A model generated the notes under the pieces. The model worked only from the letters and a program-made list of their open reading frames with translations, did not search any database and was not told the origin of the DNA. Below, piece by piece: positions 1-8,139 of a stretch of DNA of 64,000 nt; positions within the stretch are counted from its first letter, which is position 1; every line of letters starts with the position of its first letter. The position numbers and the translations under genes are program-made. The stretch lies in assembly GCA_038238245.1 (NCBI GenBank), contig JBBRXX010000008.1, positions 80,306-144,305 on the forward strand, given 5' to 3'. This DNA comes from DASQHW01 sp038238245 (lineage in GTDB: Bacteria > Actinomycetota > Acidimicrobiia > IMCC26256 > PALSA-610).

Positions 1-812
1 CCGTTGCGGCCCACGAGATCACCATCGAGTGTCAACCGATCGTGAACGTCGGCGCCGGCACCATCAAGGGCGTCGAAGTCCTGGCCCGTTGGATGCATCC
101 TGAACGCGGACCCATTCCGCCCATGGTGTTCATCCCTGTCGCCGAGCGGACCGGTCTGATCTGCGAGATCGGCGAGCAGATCTTCGAAATGGCGTGCACG
201 ATTGCCGAGCGGCTCGGCGAGATCGACCCGTCGCTGACCGTCACCGTCAACGTCTCGCCGGTGCAACTCGTCGAGGAGCGTTTTCCGGAGGTGCTCGCCC
301 GCATCCTGCAGGACCACGCCGTCGACCCCCGCCGAATCGTCGTCGAGGTGACCGAGAGCGTGCTCATGCAGGACTTGGCGGTGGCCGCCCAGCGCCTCGG
401 CGACATCAAGAAGATCGGCGTGCGTGTCGCGGTCGACGACTTCGGTGTCGGCCACTCATCGTTGAGCTACCTGCGCAACCTTCCGGTCGACGTCTTGAAG
501 ATCGACAAGTCCTTCATCGACGGTTTGCCGGGGGGCGGGAGTGACCTGGCCCGCGTCGTGATCCAGCTCGGACGGATGCTCGAGCTCGAAGTCATCGCCG
601 AAGGGGTGGAGCTCGCGGAGCAACGCGACGAGCTGAACGTCCTCGGCTGCCCGAGTGCGCAGGGATACCTGTTCGCGCGGCCGATGGCGCCCGACACGCT
701 CATCGAAGAGCTCCGCGCCGGGCGCCTCGCGGCGCCTGAGGTCGCGCATCCCGAGGATGCGCGTCGCGAGAACGCGCATGCCGGCGACACATCAAACGCC
801 GTCACGACCTGA
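1..812 (+). CDS. EAL-domain cyclic-di-GMP phosphodiesterase (C-terminal part; 5' end outside window)
   Basis: The frame is open from the left edge, so only the C-terminal EAL domain is seen; any GGDEF or sensor part lies upstream. EAL proteins hydrolyse c-di-GMP to pGpG. The signature reads EVL in EVLARW, a common variant of EAL. The other metal and catalytic positions look present: the Asn of TVNVSP, the Glu of VEVTES, the Asp pair of VDDFGVG, the Lys of LKIDKSF, the Glu of IAEGVE and the Gln of QGYLFARP. The domain is therefore probably active. About 30 weakly conserved residues follow it. A tRNA gene lies 58 bases downstream on the other strand. The function is firm at domain level; the signal it senses cannot be seen. 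Confidence 0.9.
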   Translation, partial: VAAHEITIECQPIVNVGAGTIKGVEVLARWMHPERGPIPPMVFIPVAERTGLICEIGEQIFEMACTIAERLGEIDPSLTVTVNVSPVQLVEERFPEVLARILQDHAVDPRRIVVEVTESVLMQDLAVAAQRLGDIKKIGVRVAVDDFGVGHSSLSYLRNLPVDVLKIDKSFIDGLPGGGSDLARVVIQLGRMLELEVIAEGVELAEQRDELNVLGCPSAQGYLFARPMAPDTLIEELRAGRLAAPEVAHPEDARRENAHAGDTSNAVTT

Positions 813-870
813 GATTCCACCAATGGTCGTGGTCCTCCGCAGGAGAACCAGTGAACGCGTGGCACTCGAG

Positions 871-944
871 TCGGGGAGGGGGGATTTGAACCCCCGACCG
901 CCAGCTCCCAAAGCTGGTGCGCTACCGGACTGCGCTACTCCCCG
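871..944 (-). tRNA. tRNA-Pro (anticodon TGG)
   Basis: The minus strand folds into a cloverleaf. The 7-bp acceptor stem CGGGGAG/CTCCCCG has A73. The D arm contains GCGCAGTCCGGTAGCGC. The anticodon stem CCAGC/GCTGG closes the loop TTTGGGA, giving anticodon TGG. The T arm is GGGGG-TTCAAAT-CCCCC. CCA is not encoded. The gene stands alone between the EAL gene and a convergent reductase gene. Confidence 0.95.
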
Positions 945-955
945 TAAGCGAGAGC

Positions 956-989
956 CAGGCTAGTTGCGGCGGGCTGCGCAACTAGCCTG
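956..989. other. 13-bp perfect inverted repeat between tRNA-Pro and the next gene
   Basis: The arms CAGGCTAGTTGCG (956-968) and CGCAACTAGCCTG (977-989) are perfectly complementary around an 8-base spacer. The repeat ends 7 bases before the GTG at 997 and lies just 5' of tRNA-Pro on the other strand. It could be a hairpin in a leader, an operator, or a terminator of unannotated transcription. No T run follows it, so the role is open. Confidence 0.6.
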
Positions 990-996
990 ACTATCC

Positions 997-1467
997 GTGG
1001 CTCGCACCCCGAAGCCTTGGAGCGCTCGGCAAGAGCGGTTCGGCCGGCGGTTCATCAGGCTCGTCGGGAAGTTCAACATCTGGCTCTACCGCAAGAGCAA
1101 CGGCCGGCTCGGTGCGAAACTGCCCGGGTCCGACGCCCCGATCTGCCTGTTGACGACGACGGGCCGCAGGAGCGGCATCGCCCGCACGATCCCGTTGCTG
1201 TATCTCGCCGACGGTGCACGCGTGGTCGTTGTCGCGTCGATGGGGGGAATGTCGAAGCACCCGGAGTGGTACTTGAACGTCGTCGCCAATCCGAAGGTCA
1301 CCGTGGAGATCGAGGGAGACGCGCAGGCGATGCTGGCGTCGACCGCTACACCGGAGGAGAAGTCGGCGCTGTGGCCGCGCCTCGTCGACATGTACAAGTC
1401 GTACGACACATACCAGCAACGCACGACGCGTGACATCCCCGTCATCATCTGCACCCCCGGCACGTAA
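997..1467 (+). CDS. Deazaflavin (F420)-dependent nitroreductase/quinone reductase family protein
   Basis: This 156-residue protein matches the DDN family (split beta-barrel F420H2-dependent reductases typical of actinobacteria). Around residues 49-64 it has TTGRRSGIARTIPLLY, the family's cofactor-phosphate motif, and further on HPEWYLNVVANPKV, another hallmark. The length is normal. Such enzymes use F420H2 to reduce quinones, nitro compounds or other hydrophobic substrates; the substrate cannot be told from sequence. The GTG start at 997 gives the correct family N-terminus (ARTPKPWSARQ). No Shine-Dalgarno sequence is visible and a hairpin ends 7 bases upstream, so the mRNA may be leaderless. 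Confidence 0.85.
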   Translation: MARTPKPWSARQERFGRRFIRLVGKFNIWLYRKSNGRLGAKLPGSDAPICLLTTTGRRSGIARTIPLLYLADGARVVVVASMGGMSKHPEWYLNVVANPKVTVEIEGDAQAMLASTATPEEKSALWPRLVDMYKSYDTYQQRTTRDIPVIICTPGT

Positions 1468-1531
1468 CGAGCGAAGACCGCGGCGCACGCGTGCACTCCC
1501 GAGCGGGTCCGGCGTGCGTACGCTGCGACGA

Positions 1532-2071
1532 ATGCATGAGACCGCGGCTGATCTCACCGAGCTTCGACGACTTCTGGACGGTTCGTACGACCGCATGGGT
1601 GCGCACATGCGTTCGATCCATACGCCCGAGCGGCGCGTGCCGGCCGCAGACCTTGCACCGATCCTGCGCGGCGTGCGCGTGCTGAACCTCGCCACAGTGA
1701 CGGCGGCATGCGCGCCGCGCGTCGGCCCGGTCGACGGGTTGTTCTACCGCGGCCGGTTCTGGTTCGGATCGGGACAGGACTCGGTGCGGTTCCGACACCT
1801 TCGACAACGGCCACAGGTCAGCGCGTCGCACACGGTGGGGGAGACCTTCGCCGTCATCGTCCATGGAATCGCGCGCGAGGTGGACGTGCGCACCGTCGAA
1901 GACGGTCGGTTCCGTGACTACCTGCTCGAGGTCTATCCCGACTGGGACGAGTGGTATCCGCCCGACGCGAAGCCCGCGTACGCGCGCATCGACGCCTTGC
2001 GCATGTACGCGTACGCCTTTGAACCGTCCGTGCTTCAGCAGCTCAAGGAAATAGGTCCGTCGGGCATATAA
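1532..2071 (+). CDS. Pyridoxamine 5'-phosphate oxidase-like (PPOX split-barrel) flavoprotein
   Basis: A 179-residue protein of the PPOX/FMN- or F420-binding split-barrel superfamily. The core runs from about residue 40: VLNLATVTAACAPRVGPVDG (strand and cofactor-contacting loop), then GRFWFGSGQDSVRFRHLRQ, where the Ser/Arg region usually binds the phosphate. The acidic, Tyr-rich C-terminus (YPDWDEWYPP) is seen in several uncharacterised actinobacterial members. I chose the ATG at 1532; the open frame runs back to 1430 but that would overlap the preceding gene and its translation looks non-coding. Cofactor and substrate are unknown. Confidence 0.75.
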   Translation: MHETAADLTELRRLLDGSYDRMGAHMRSIHTPERRVPAADLAPILRGVRVLNLATVTAACAPRVGPVDGLFYRGRFWFGSGQDSVRFRHLRQRPQVSASHTVGETFAVIVHGIAREVDVRTVEDGRFRDYLLEVYPDWDEWYPPDAKPAYARIDALRMYAYAFEPSVLQQLKEIGPSGI

Positions 2072-2449
2072 CGGCCGGCTCGCACGACACGGTCGGAACC
2101 GGTACGCAGTCGTCTTTGACGCGGACGCGGGGTCCGGTGTCTTCGTCTTCGGCGACCGCGGTTGGGCGCGCGTCGTTCGCGTCATATGAGCCGTTCGTGA
2201 TAATGATCACAAGACCGGTGCTCATCGACCGCATCGCGCGGTTCGACGACGCCGAACTCGGGCGATTACTCCCGCCGTTTCTCCGCACTCTCCGCGTTCC
2301 GGACCGCGGAGAGCCGTCTGAAGGGCCTTCAGACGGCTCTCGTGGCCGATTTTCCGGCGCTAAGGATCCCGCCGCCCGCTGCCGAATCAATTGATTGGGC
2401 CAAAACCGGATGGTCCGGCAACCAGCATCTAGGGAATGGGAGGCAGCGG
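2072..2449. other. Intergenic region with an operator-like palindrome and a weak small ORF
   Basis: No convincing gene lies in these 378 bases. A 63-codon frame from ATG 2203 to 2394 (M-I-T-R-P-V-L-I-D start) has coding-like third positions over its first 30 codons. It then reads straight through a 16-bp palindrome and has no ribosome site, so I do not call it. GTGATAATGATCAC (2197-2210) is a 14-bp palindrome with 5-bp arms and could bind a regulator. A long hairpin occupies 2309-2341. Confidence 0.4.
2309..2341. terminator. Strong hairpin, probable terminator
   Basis: Arms of 16 bp (2309-2324 and 2326-2341) are perfectly complementary around a single central base; the effective loop would be 3-5 bases. 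A short TTTT lies 8 bases downstream. It would stop transcription coming from the PPOX-like gene before the lipoprotein gene, although it sits about 240 bases after that stop codon. It could also act in the leader of the downstream gene. Confidence 0.55.
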
Positions 2450-3160
2450 ATGCAAGGGGGGAAGGCTGGGCGTTTGCGCGCCACGTTGGCTGGGATTGCG
2501 CTGCTTGTGCTGGCGAGCTGTGGTGCTTCGGCGACCCGGCAGGCCACCATCGAGCCGCTTCCGGCACCGACCACCCGACCGCCGCGGTCCACGACCACGA
2601 CCACACGGCCCCGTCCGACGACGACGACCACCACCACCACCACCACACCGACCACGGTGCCGCCGACCACGCCGCGCGTCACGCGCCCTCCCGCGACGTT
2701 TCCGCCCCAGACCGCCCCGCCCCCGCCTCCGCCCCCTCCGCCTCCGCCCCCGGTCGCAGTGGCCGCGCCCAGCGGCGCCGAGGGCGCGCTCGTCGGCGGC
2801 ATCAACAACTTCCGCGCCTCGCACGGGTTGCCACCCCTCGCGGTGCACTCAGTCCTCGTGAGCAAGGCGCGCGAGTGGGCCGCGCACATGGCCAACGGCG
2901 GCTGCGGTACCGGTGCGAACGGTGCGCCGAACATCTGCCACTCGTCGTTGAGTGACGGCATCACCGTCCGTTGGACGCGACTCGCCGAGAACGTCGGCAT
3001 GGTCAGCCCCAGGGCGAACGTGTCGGGCATGGAAGGCGCGTACGAACAGTCGCCGCCCCACGCGGAGAACATGCTGAACAACCAGGTGAACTACGTCGGA
3101 GTCGGCGTCGCGTACGTCGGCGACTATATGTACACCGCCGAAGAGTTCATGGCGGGCTAG
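2450..3160 (+). CDS. Secreted CAP/SCP-domain lipoprotein with Thr/Pro-rich stalk
   Basis: The ATG at 2450 follows a GGGAGG ribosome site and gives a lipoprotein signal peptide with lipobox LASC (Cys at about residue 24). Residues ~30-95 are a Thr-rich stretch followed by a Pro run, typical of a wall-spanning stalk. Residues ~105-236 form a CAP (SCP-like) domain: INNFRASHGLPPL, then REWAAHMA, RLAENVG, and GVGVAYVGDYMY at the end. CAP proteins in bacteria are extracellular and have varied or unknown functions. The metal-site His (HSSLSDG) and Glu (AENVG) are present. Total length is 236 residues. The frame continues upstream to 2342, but the lipobox and ribosome site decide the start. Confidence 0.85.
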   Translation: MQGGKAGRLRATLAGIALLVLASCGASATRQATIEPLPAPTTRPPRSTTTTTRPRPTTTTTTTTTTPTTVPPTTPRVTRPPATFPPQTAPPPPPPPPPPPPVAVAAPSGAEGALVGGINNFRASHGLPPLAVHSVLVSKAREWAAHMANGGCGTGANGAPNICHSSLSDGITVRWTRLAENVGMVSPRANVSGMEGAYEQSPPHAENMLNNQVNYVGVGVAYVGDYMYTAEEFMAG

Positions 3161-3177
3161 ACCGTCGTTGCCGAGGG

Positions 3178-4035
3178 TCATTCCTTCGGGAAGCTGAAGA
3201 ACATGATCTGCGTGCTGTACGCGACCAGCTTCGGCACCGCGGCTTCCATGTCCCACAACTCCATGTCAACGGACGCATAGCCGTCACCCGCATGACGGGC
3301 ACGATTGACGGCGAGTATCCACTCCGCGCGCGCGTCGTCGAGGACGTGTACGGTGAAGTCCGCGCTCGGGGGGAGCCACATCTCCGGCCGCGGGCCGAGC
3401 CGTTCTCCGACCGCACCCGGCATCGTGTCGCACAGCGCGACGAGCGCCAGCGGGTCCCAGCGGCCGTCGTCGAGACGTACCGGCTCGTCGAACCGGTACC
3501 AGCACGCGCGCAATGACGAGGACGGCTCGTACTCGACCCAGGGCGCGTGTCCGATTGCAGGCCGGCCCTCGATCTGCTTCCAGAACTCGAACGGCGCGCG
3601 CCCCTCGAACTCGACGGGCGGTGGATCGCGGAACGAGGGACACTCGAGCGGCGGCGGCACCTCCGGTGGCGCGATATCCGTGAACGCGAAGCCGCGGCGC
3701 GGCGCGCCGAACACCGCGACGCCGGTTGTTCCCGCTTCGCTCCCCGGAGTGTGCAATGTCGCGCTGCACTGCGACATCGAACGACCGCGCCGCAGCACCT
3801 GGACGTCGATCTCTACCGGCCCATGACGGACCTGCCCCGCGAAGACCGCCGACAGGCTGCGCAGTTGCTGGTCGCTGTCGCCGAGCTCCAATCCCATTGC
3901 CCGGCCGAGCGTCGCGACCACAGTGCCGCCCTGCGGCACCATGGGACAGTTCCACTCCTCACCGATCTCGCCGGTGTAACGACCGTCCCCGTGCGCGAGG
4001 ACGGACGTCGTTCGCTCGAAACGTGACGCGCCCAT
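3178..4035 (-). CDS. Acyl-CoA thioesterase, double-hotdog family
   Basis: A 285-residue double-hotdog protein of the TesB-like/4HBT_3 thioesterase group. The first half has EWNCPMVPQGGTVVATLGRAM, with QGG forming the helix start, and the second repeats the fold with RWDPLALVALCDTMPGA and FTVHVLDD, the usual region of the catalytic Asp. Members hydrolyse medium- or long-chain acyl-CoA; the chain preference is unknown. It converges with the CAP lipoprotein gene (17 bases between stops). A divergent LEH-like gene starts about 80 bases beyond its own start, so a shared regulatory region is possible. Confidence 0.8.
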   Translation of the reverse strand: MGASRFERTTSVLAHGDGRYTGEIGEEWNCPMVPQGGTVVATLGRAMGLELGDSDQQLRSLSAVFAGQVRHGPVEIDVQVLRRGRSMSQCSATLHTPGSEAGTTGVAVFGAPRRGFAFTDIAPPEVPPPLECPSFRDPPPVEFEGRAPFEFWKQIEGRPAIGHAPWVEYEPSSSLRACWYRFDEPVRLDDGRWDPLALVALCDTMPGAVGERLGPRPEMWLPPSADFTVHVLDDARAEWILAVNRARHAGDGYASVDMELWDMEAAVPKLVAYSTQIMFFSFPKE

Positions 4036-4116
4036 GGGCGATCATTATCGTCGCTGCGGCACCGGGCGCGGCGAGGATTTCGTGAGCCGTGCGGACGCAG
4101 CGAAGGAGCCAATGTC

Positions 4117-4494
4117 ATGAGCGACGCGATCGATGTGGTGCAGCGGTTCTGTGACCAGTGGGGGAAGGGCGAAGGCGTCGATCTCCTGGTCGAGTACTTC
4201 ACCGACGACGCGGTGTACCACAACATTCCGGTCGACCCGGTGACCGGGCGCGACGCGATCAAGGCGACGATCGAGATGTTCACCTCCGGAGTCGAGCGGG
4301 TGGAGTTCCGTGTGCTGCACATCGCGGCCGTGGGTGAGGTCGTGCTGACGGAGCGGGTCGACGTGTTCGTGCTTCCCGGCAAGATCATCGAGCTGCCGGT
4401 GATGGGAACCTTCGAGCTGCGAGATGGCCGGATCGCAGCCTGGCGCGACTACTTCGACCTCAATCAGTACATGACGCAGTTGCAGAGTGCCTGA
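4117..4494 (+). CDS. Limonene-1,2-epoxide hydrolase-like (NTF2 fold) protein
   Basis: A 125-residue NTF2-fold protein. It carries the residue set of limonene-1,2-epoxide hydrolase: Tyr34 and Asn36 (YHN), Arg80 and Asp82 (ERVD) and Asp111 (WRDYFD). The Tyr-to-Arg spacing (46) equals that of the Rhodococcus enzyme (Y53/N55/R99/D101/D132). Those residues activate water for epoxide opening, so an epoxide hydrolase role is plausible, though substrate is unknown and SnoaL-like proteins can look alike. AAGGAG sits 9 bases before the ATG. The stop overlaps the start of the methyltransferase gene by 8 bases, which implies co-translation. Confidence 0.75.
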   Translation: MSDAIDVVQRFCDQWGKGEGVDLLVEYFTDDAVYHNIPVDPVTGRDAIKATIEMFTSGVERVEFRVLHIAAVGEVVLTERVDVFVLPGKIIELPVMGTFELRDGRIAAWRDYFDLNQYMTQLQSA

Positions 4495-5290
4495 GCCGCC
4501 CGCAGAGCGGGCGAGTGCCGAGGAGTCGCCGCGCGCGTTCTACGACGCCCTCGCTGCCGACTACGACGCGCTGTTCGACGACTGGTGGACGGCCGCGCAG
4601 TGGCACGCTTCGGTCGTCGACCGCATGTTGCGGACGCACGGTGTCGCTCCGGCTTCTCGTGTGCTCGACTGCGCGTGCGGGATCGGTACGCAGGCGCTCG
4701 GGCTCGCGGCGCGGGGATACGAGGTCACCGGCACCGACGTGAGCGGCAAGGCGCTCGAACGAGCGCGCCGCGAAGCGATCACGCACGGCATCGACGCCGA
4801 GCTCGTGGTCAGTGACATGCGCGAGCTCGACACCGTTGTGCAGCCGGGGTTCGACGCGGTGATCGCGTGTGACAACGCGCTGCCGCACCTGCTCGGCGAT
4901 GACGACCTCGATACCGCGGTCGGTGCGATTGCGCGGGTCCTCGCTGCCGGCGGTGTGTTTCTTGCGAGCGTGCGCGACTACGACACGCTCCGCGTCGAAT
5001 GCCCGTCGGGACTGCCCGCGATGATCCATGAGCGCGCCGGCAGACGCGAGATCGTCGGCCAGGCGTGGGAGTGGAGCGATGACGGCGAACGGATTCGCAC
5101 CCATCTGTTCGTCGTGCGCGAAGGCATCGACGGCTGGCACACCGACGTGCACACCACCTGGTACCGCGCGCTCACCCGGGCCGCGCTCGGCGACGCGCTC
5201 ACCCGAGGGGGCTTCGAGGACGTCCAGTGGCATCTGCCCGACGAGAGCGGCTACTACCAGCCGATCGTCACCGCCCGCGCCGCGCGGTGA
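4487..5290 (+). CDS. Class I SAM-dependent methyltransferase
   Basis: A 267-residue Rossmann-type methyltransferase. Motif I is VLDCACGIGTQALGLA (about residues 59-74), the acidic end of strand beta-2 is VTGTDVSG, and motif IV is FDAVIACDNALPHL. The C-terminal YYQPIVTARA matches small-molecule or glycine/sarcosine-type methyltransferases more than nucleic-acid enzymes; substrate is unknown. The GTG at 4487 overlaps the previous gene by 8 bases, so the two proteins are probably made together and could act on the same metabolite. Confidence 0.85.
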   Translation: MPEPPAERASAEESPRAFYDALAADYDALFDDWWTAAQWHASVVDRMLRTHGVAPASRVLDCACGIGTQALGLAARGYEVTGTDVSGKALERARREAITHGIDAELVVSDMRELDTVVQPGFDAVIACDNALPHLLGDDDLDTAVGAIARVLAAGGVFLASVRDYDTLRVECPSGLPAMIHERAGRREIVGQAWEWSDDGERIRTHLFVVREGIDGWHTDVHTTWYRALTRAALGDALTRGGFEDVQWHLPDESGYYQPIVTARAAR

Positions 5291-5305
5291 CGATTCACGT
5301 CGGCG

Positions 5306-6847
5306 TCAGCTCGAACCCGACCCCGAGCCCGGGAGCATCTCCCGAACCGTCGTGATCGTGTCGGCGTCGGCGGGAGCCTTGTCGGGCCGGTACGCACGCA
5401 CTCGCGCGAAGCGCAGTGCGACGCCCCCCGCGTAGCGCGTCGAGGACTGCACGCCGTCGAGTGCGATCTCGACGACGAGCTCGGGCCGGACGTACACGAC
5501 GTGACCGTCCCGGCGCACGGCCAGCTCCTGCAGGCGGGCGGTCTGCCAGGTGAGCAGCTCGTCGGTCAGGCCCTTGAACGTCTTGCCGACCATGACGAGC
5601 TCGCCGCCGTCGGGATCGCGCGCGCCCAGATGGAGGTTCGAAAGCCAACTCTGCCGGCGCCCGTGGCCCCGCTCTGCGGCGAGCACGACGAGATCGAGCG
5701 TCCGGACCGGCTTGACCTTCCGCCATGCGCCGCCGCGGCGTCCGGCGTCGTAACGAGCATCGAGCGACTTCACCATCACGCCCTCGTGCCCCGTTGCCAG
5801 CGCGTCGTCGAGAAACGCGCTCGCGACCTCGGGATCGTCGGTGCGTATCGCAGGGACGCGGTACGGCCCCACGATGCGCGCGAGTACCTCCGCCCGCTCG
5901 TGCAGCGGCCGTTCCAAGAGATCTTCGCCGTCGACGTGCAGCACGTCGAAGAAGAATCCCGACATCACCATTGCGTGTGTGGTCGCGTCGTCACGACCGA
6001 ACCGGCTCATCGTGTCCTGGAAGCGGTGGGGACGCGCCGCGTCGTCCACGCCGATCGTCTCGCCGTCGAGCACGAGCGCATCTGCCGGAAAGCTCCGGAC
6101 CGCGGACACGACTTCGGGCAGCCGTTCGGTGACGTCATTGAGATTGCGCGTGAAGACCCGAACTTCTTCACCGCGCCGGTGCACCTGGATGCGCGCGCCG
6201 TCGAGCTTCCATTCGACCGACGCAGGGCCCGTGTACCCGATCGCTTCGTGCACGTCGGCCGCGCTCGCCGCGAGCATCGACAGCACCGGGCGGAGCACTT
6301 CCAGGCCGACGTCGTCCAGGGCGGCTTGGCCGCCGGTGAGAGCGCGGCGCGCAGTGTCGCCGAGGTTGCCGCCGAGCATCGCGGCCCGTCGCACCTCGTC
6401 CGCGGGAAGGCCGGCCGCGCGCGCGACGGCGTCTGCCATCAGGCCGGCCAGCGCACCCTGGCGCAGCTCACCGGTGAGCAACCGGAACACGAAATCGGCC
6501 TCGGCGCGTGTGGCGCGCCGGAAGAGCTCGCCGAGCGCGTGTCGCCGGGCTGCGGTCGAACCCACGCCGGTGGTGATCTGCACCGCGCTGATCGCACGGT
6601 CGAGGTCGGTGACGGTCAGCGTCGCGCCGTCGGCGTGACCGGCGAGCTCATCGCGCACCGCCACGAGCGTCGCCCACCCGACACCGACGCGCCCTTGCCA
6701 CGGCTCGCCGGTGAGGAACCCCACCACCGGGACGATCTCGTCGGCAGCACACCGGCCCAGCACGGCGGCGAGCGATTCGATCTTCGCCTTGCGGGACCGC
6801 GTCGAGGCCACAGCATCCGAAGTCGCGACGACCTCCGCGAGCAGCAT
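5306..6847 (-). CDS. ligB: ATP-dependent DNA ligase, LigB type
   Basis: A 513-residue ATP-dependent DNA ligase. The adenylation motif is KLDGARIQVHR with nucleophile Lys214. Other nucleotidyltransferase motifs follow: LVLDGETIG, FFFDVLH, GHEGVMVKSLD and WRKVKP. An N-terminal DNA-binding domain starts MLLAEVVATSDAV, and the C-terminal OB domain includes VVEIALDGVQSSTRY. The order and start resemble mycobacterial LigB more than LigC or LigD. It would be a repair ligase beside an NAD-dependent LigA elsewhere. The frame is open for another 93 codons upstream, but those overlap the divergent reductase gene; the ATG at 6847 gives the family N-terminus. The two genes diverge with 73 bases between starts. 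Confidence 0.88.
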   Translation of the reverse strand: MLLAEVVATSDAVASTRSRKAKIESLAAVLGRCAADEIVPVVGFLTGEPWQGRVGVGWATLVAVRDELAGHADGATLTVTDLDRAISAVQITTGVGSTAARRHALGELFRRATRAEADFVFRLLTGELRQGALAGLMADAVARAAGLPADEVRRAAMLGGNLGDTARRALTGGQAALDDVGLEVLRPVLSMLAASAADVHEAIGYTGPASVEWKLDGARIQVHRRGEEVRVFTRNLNDVTERLPEVVSAVRSFPADALVLDGETIGVDDAARPHRFQDTMSRFGRDDATTHAMVMSGFFFDVLHVDGEDLLERPLHERAEVLARIVGPYRVPAIRTDDPEVASAFLDDALATGHEGVMVKSLDARYDAGRRGGAWRKVKPVRTLDLVVLAAERGHGRRQSWLSNLHLGARDPDGGELVMVGKTFKGLTDELLTWQTARLQELAVRRDGHVVYVRPELVVEIALDGVQSSTRYAGGVALRFARVRAYRPDKAPADADTITTVREMLPGSGSGSS

Positions 6848-6920
6848 CGTCGCATCGGTTGCGCCCTCGGTCGGTCCGTTCACGGTCTCGTGTCTAGCGC
6901 CGTTGGGTACGGTCCTCCTC

Positions 6921-7889
6921 ATGGAATATCGACGGCTCGGCCGCAGCGGCCTGCAACTTAGTGTGCTCTCGTTCGGATCGTGGGTGTCGTTCGGCGGCCA
7001 GCTCGGCGTCGACACGGCGATGGAGTGTCTCGACGCGGCGCATGATGCCGGCGTCAACTTCTTCGACAACGCCGAGTCGTATGCCGGCGGCGAGTCGGAG
7101 CGCATCATGGGCCAGGCGATCAACAAGCTCGGCTGGCCCCGCCACAGCTACGTGATCTCGACCAAGGTGTTCTGGGGTCTTTACGACCTCCCGAACATGA
7201 AGAACACGTTGAACCGCAAGTACTTGATGCAGGCGATCGACGGATCGCTCGACCGGCTCGGACTCGACTTCGTCGACCTCTTGTTCTGCCACCGCGCCGA
7301 TCCGAACACGCCGATCGAGGAAACCGTGCGCGCGATGTCCGACATCGTCGAGAGCGGCAAGGCGCTGTATTGGGGCACGTCCGAGTGGACGGCCGACGAG
7401 ATCCGAGCCGCATGGGAGATCGCCGAACGTCACCACCTGCACAAGCCGGCGATGGAACAGCCGCAGTACAACCTCTTCAGTCGCATGCGCGTCGAGTTCG
7501 AATACGCCCGCCTCTACGACGACATCGGCCTCGGCCTCACGACATGGAGCCCGCTCGGGTCGGGACTGCTCACCGGCAAGTACCTCGACGGGATTCCGGA
7601 GGACTCTCGCGGGAGCCTCCCCGGATACGAGTGGTTGCAGGGCATGCTCACCGATCCCAAGACCAACGAACGCGTTCGCCGGCTGAAAGCGGTCGCCGAC
7701 GATCTCGGCTGCTCGCTCGCGCAGCTGTCGCTCGCGTGGTGCACCAAGAACCCTCACGTGTCGACCGTCATCACCGGCGCGAGTCGCGCCTCCCAGGTGC
7801 GCGAGAACATGGAAGCGCTCGACATCGCGGCGCGGCTCGACGACGAGCTGATGGCCCGCATCGAAGAGGCGGTGCCGTTCCGCCGCTGA
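6921..7889 (+). CDS. Aldo/keto reductase (voltage-gated K+ channel beta-subunit-like, AKR6/YghZ type)
   Basis: A 322-residue NADPH-dependent (beta/alpha)8 oxidoreductase. The catalytic tetrad is intact: Asp49 and Tyr54 (FFDNAESYAGG), Lys82 (STKVFW) and His124 (LFCHRAD). The C-terminal cofactor motif VITGASRASQVREN is present. The closest relatives are the Kv-beta-like AKRs, which reduce aldehydes such as methylglyoxal. The start at 6921 (ATG) gives the standard opening MEYRRLGRSGLQ. It diverges from ligB and ends just before a strong terminator. The true substrate cannot be told. Confidence 0.9.
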   Translation: MEYRRLGRSGLQLSVLSFGSWVSFGGQLGVDTAMECLDAAHDAGVNFFDNAESYAGGESERIMGQAINKLGWPRHSYVISTKVFWGLYDLPNMKNTLNRKYLMQAIDGSLDRLGLDFVDLLFCHRADPNTPIEETVRAMSDIVESGKALYWGTSEWTADEIRAAWEIAERHHLHKPAMEQPQYNLFSRMRVEFEYARLYDDIGLGLTTWSPLGSGLLTGKYLDGIPEDSRGSLPGYEWLQGMLTDPKTNERVRRLKAVADDLGCSLAQLSLAWCTKNPHVSTVITGASRASQVRENMEALDIAARLDDELMARIEEAVPFRR

Positions 7890-7907
7890 GCTCCTCGACA
7901 AAATGGC

Positions 7908-7940
7908 TCGGGCCGGGTCGCGCCCCGCGACCCGGCCCGA
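7908..7940 (+). terminator. Rho-independent-like terminator after the aldo/keto reductase
   Basis: A perfect 15-bp stem (7908-7922 with 7926-7940) closes a CCC loop 18 bases after the stop codon at 7889. No T tract follows, as is common in GC-rich actinobacteria. Confidence 0.8.
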
Positions 7941-7979
7941 ACAACGGCAGATGCCGTCCGAAGGCGCCGCTCCGGCGCG

Positions 7980-8008
7980 CGTCAGGTCGCCTCCTGCGCG
8001 ACCTGACG
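7980..8008. terminator. Second hairpin in the convergent gap
   Basis: An 11-bp stem (7980-7990 with 7998-8008, loop CTCCTGC) lies between the convergent aldo/keto reductase and acetyltransferase genes. A smaller TCAGGC/GCCTGA hairpin lies near 8100. Together with 7908-7940 these could stop transcription from both sides; otherwise the 250-base gap holds no gene. Confidence 0.5.
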
Positions 8009-8139
8009 TGCGTAGCAAACCCGCATCCGTGCGTGGCTGCCCGCCGACCTCCGTGTCCCCTGCGGAGCTCTTCCCCCTGTAGGCATTTTACGAAAAAGGT
8101 CAGGCTTGCGCCTGAGCTGTTCGCCCCATTTTCTGGGAT

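Noticed and set aside
2197..2210. Fur-like box GTGATAATGATCAC
   Set aside because: It matches only part of the Fur consensus and no iron gene follows, so I report it only as a palindrome.
2395..2955. Frame with a His/Asp-rich run resembling a metal-binding tract
   Set aside because: It is a wrong-frame reading of the Thr-rich stalk of the CAP lipoprotein (ACC repeats read as CAC).
7890..8139. Small coding frames in the gap after the aldo/keto reductase
   Set aside because: The region is made of hairpins and has no frame with a ribosome site or family motif.
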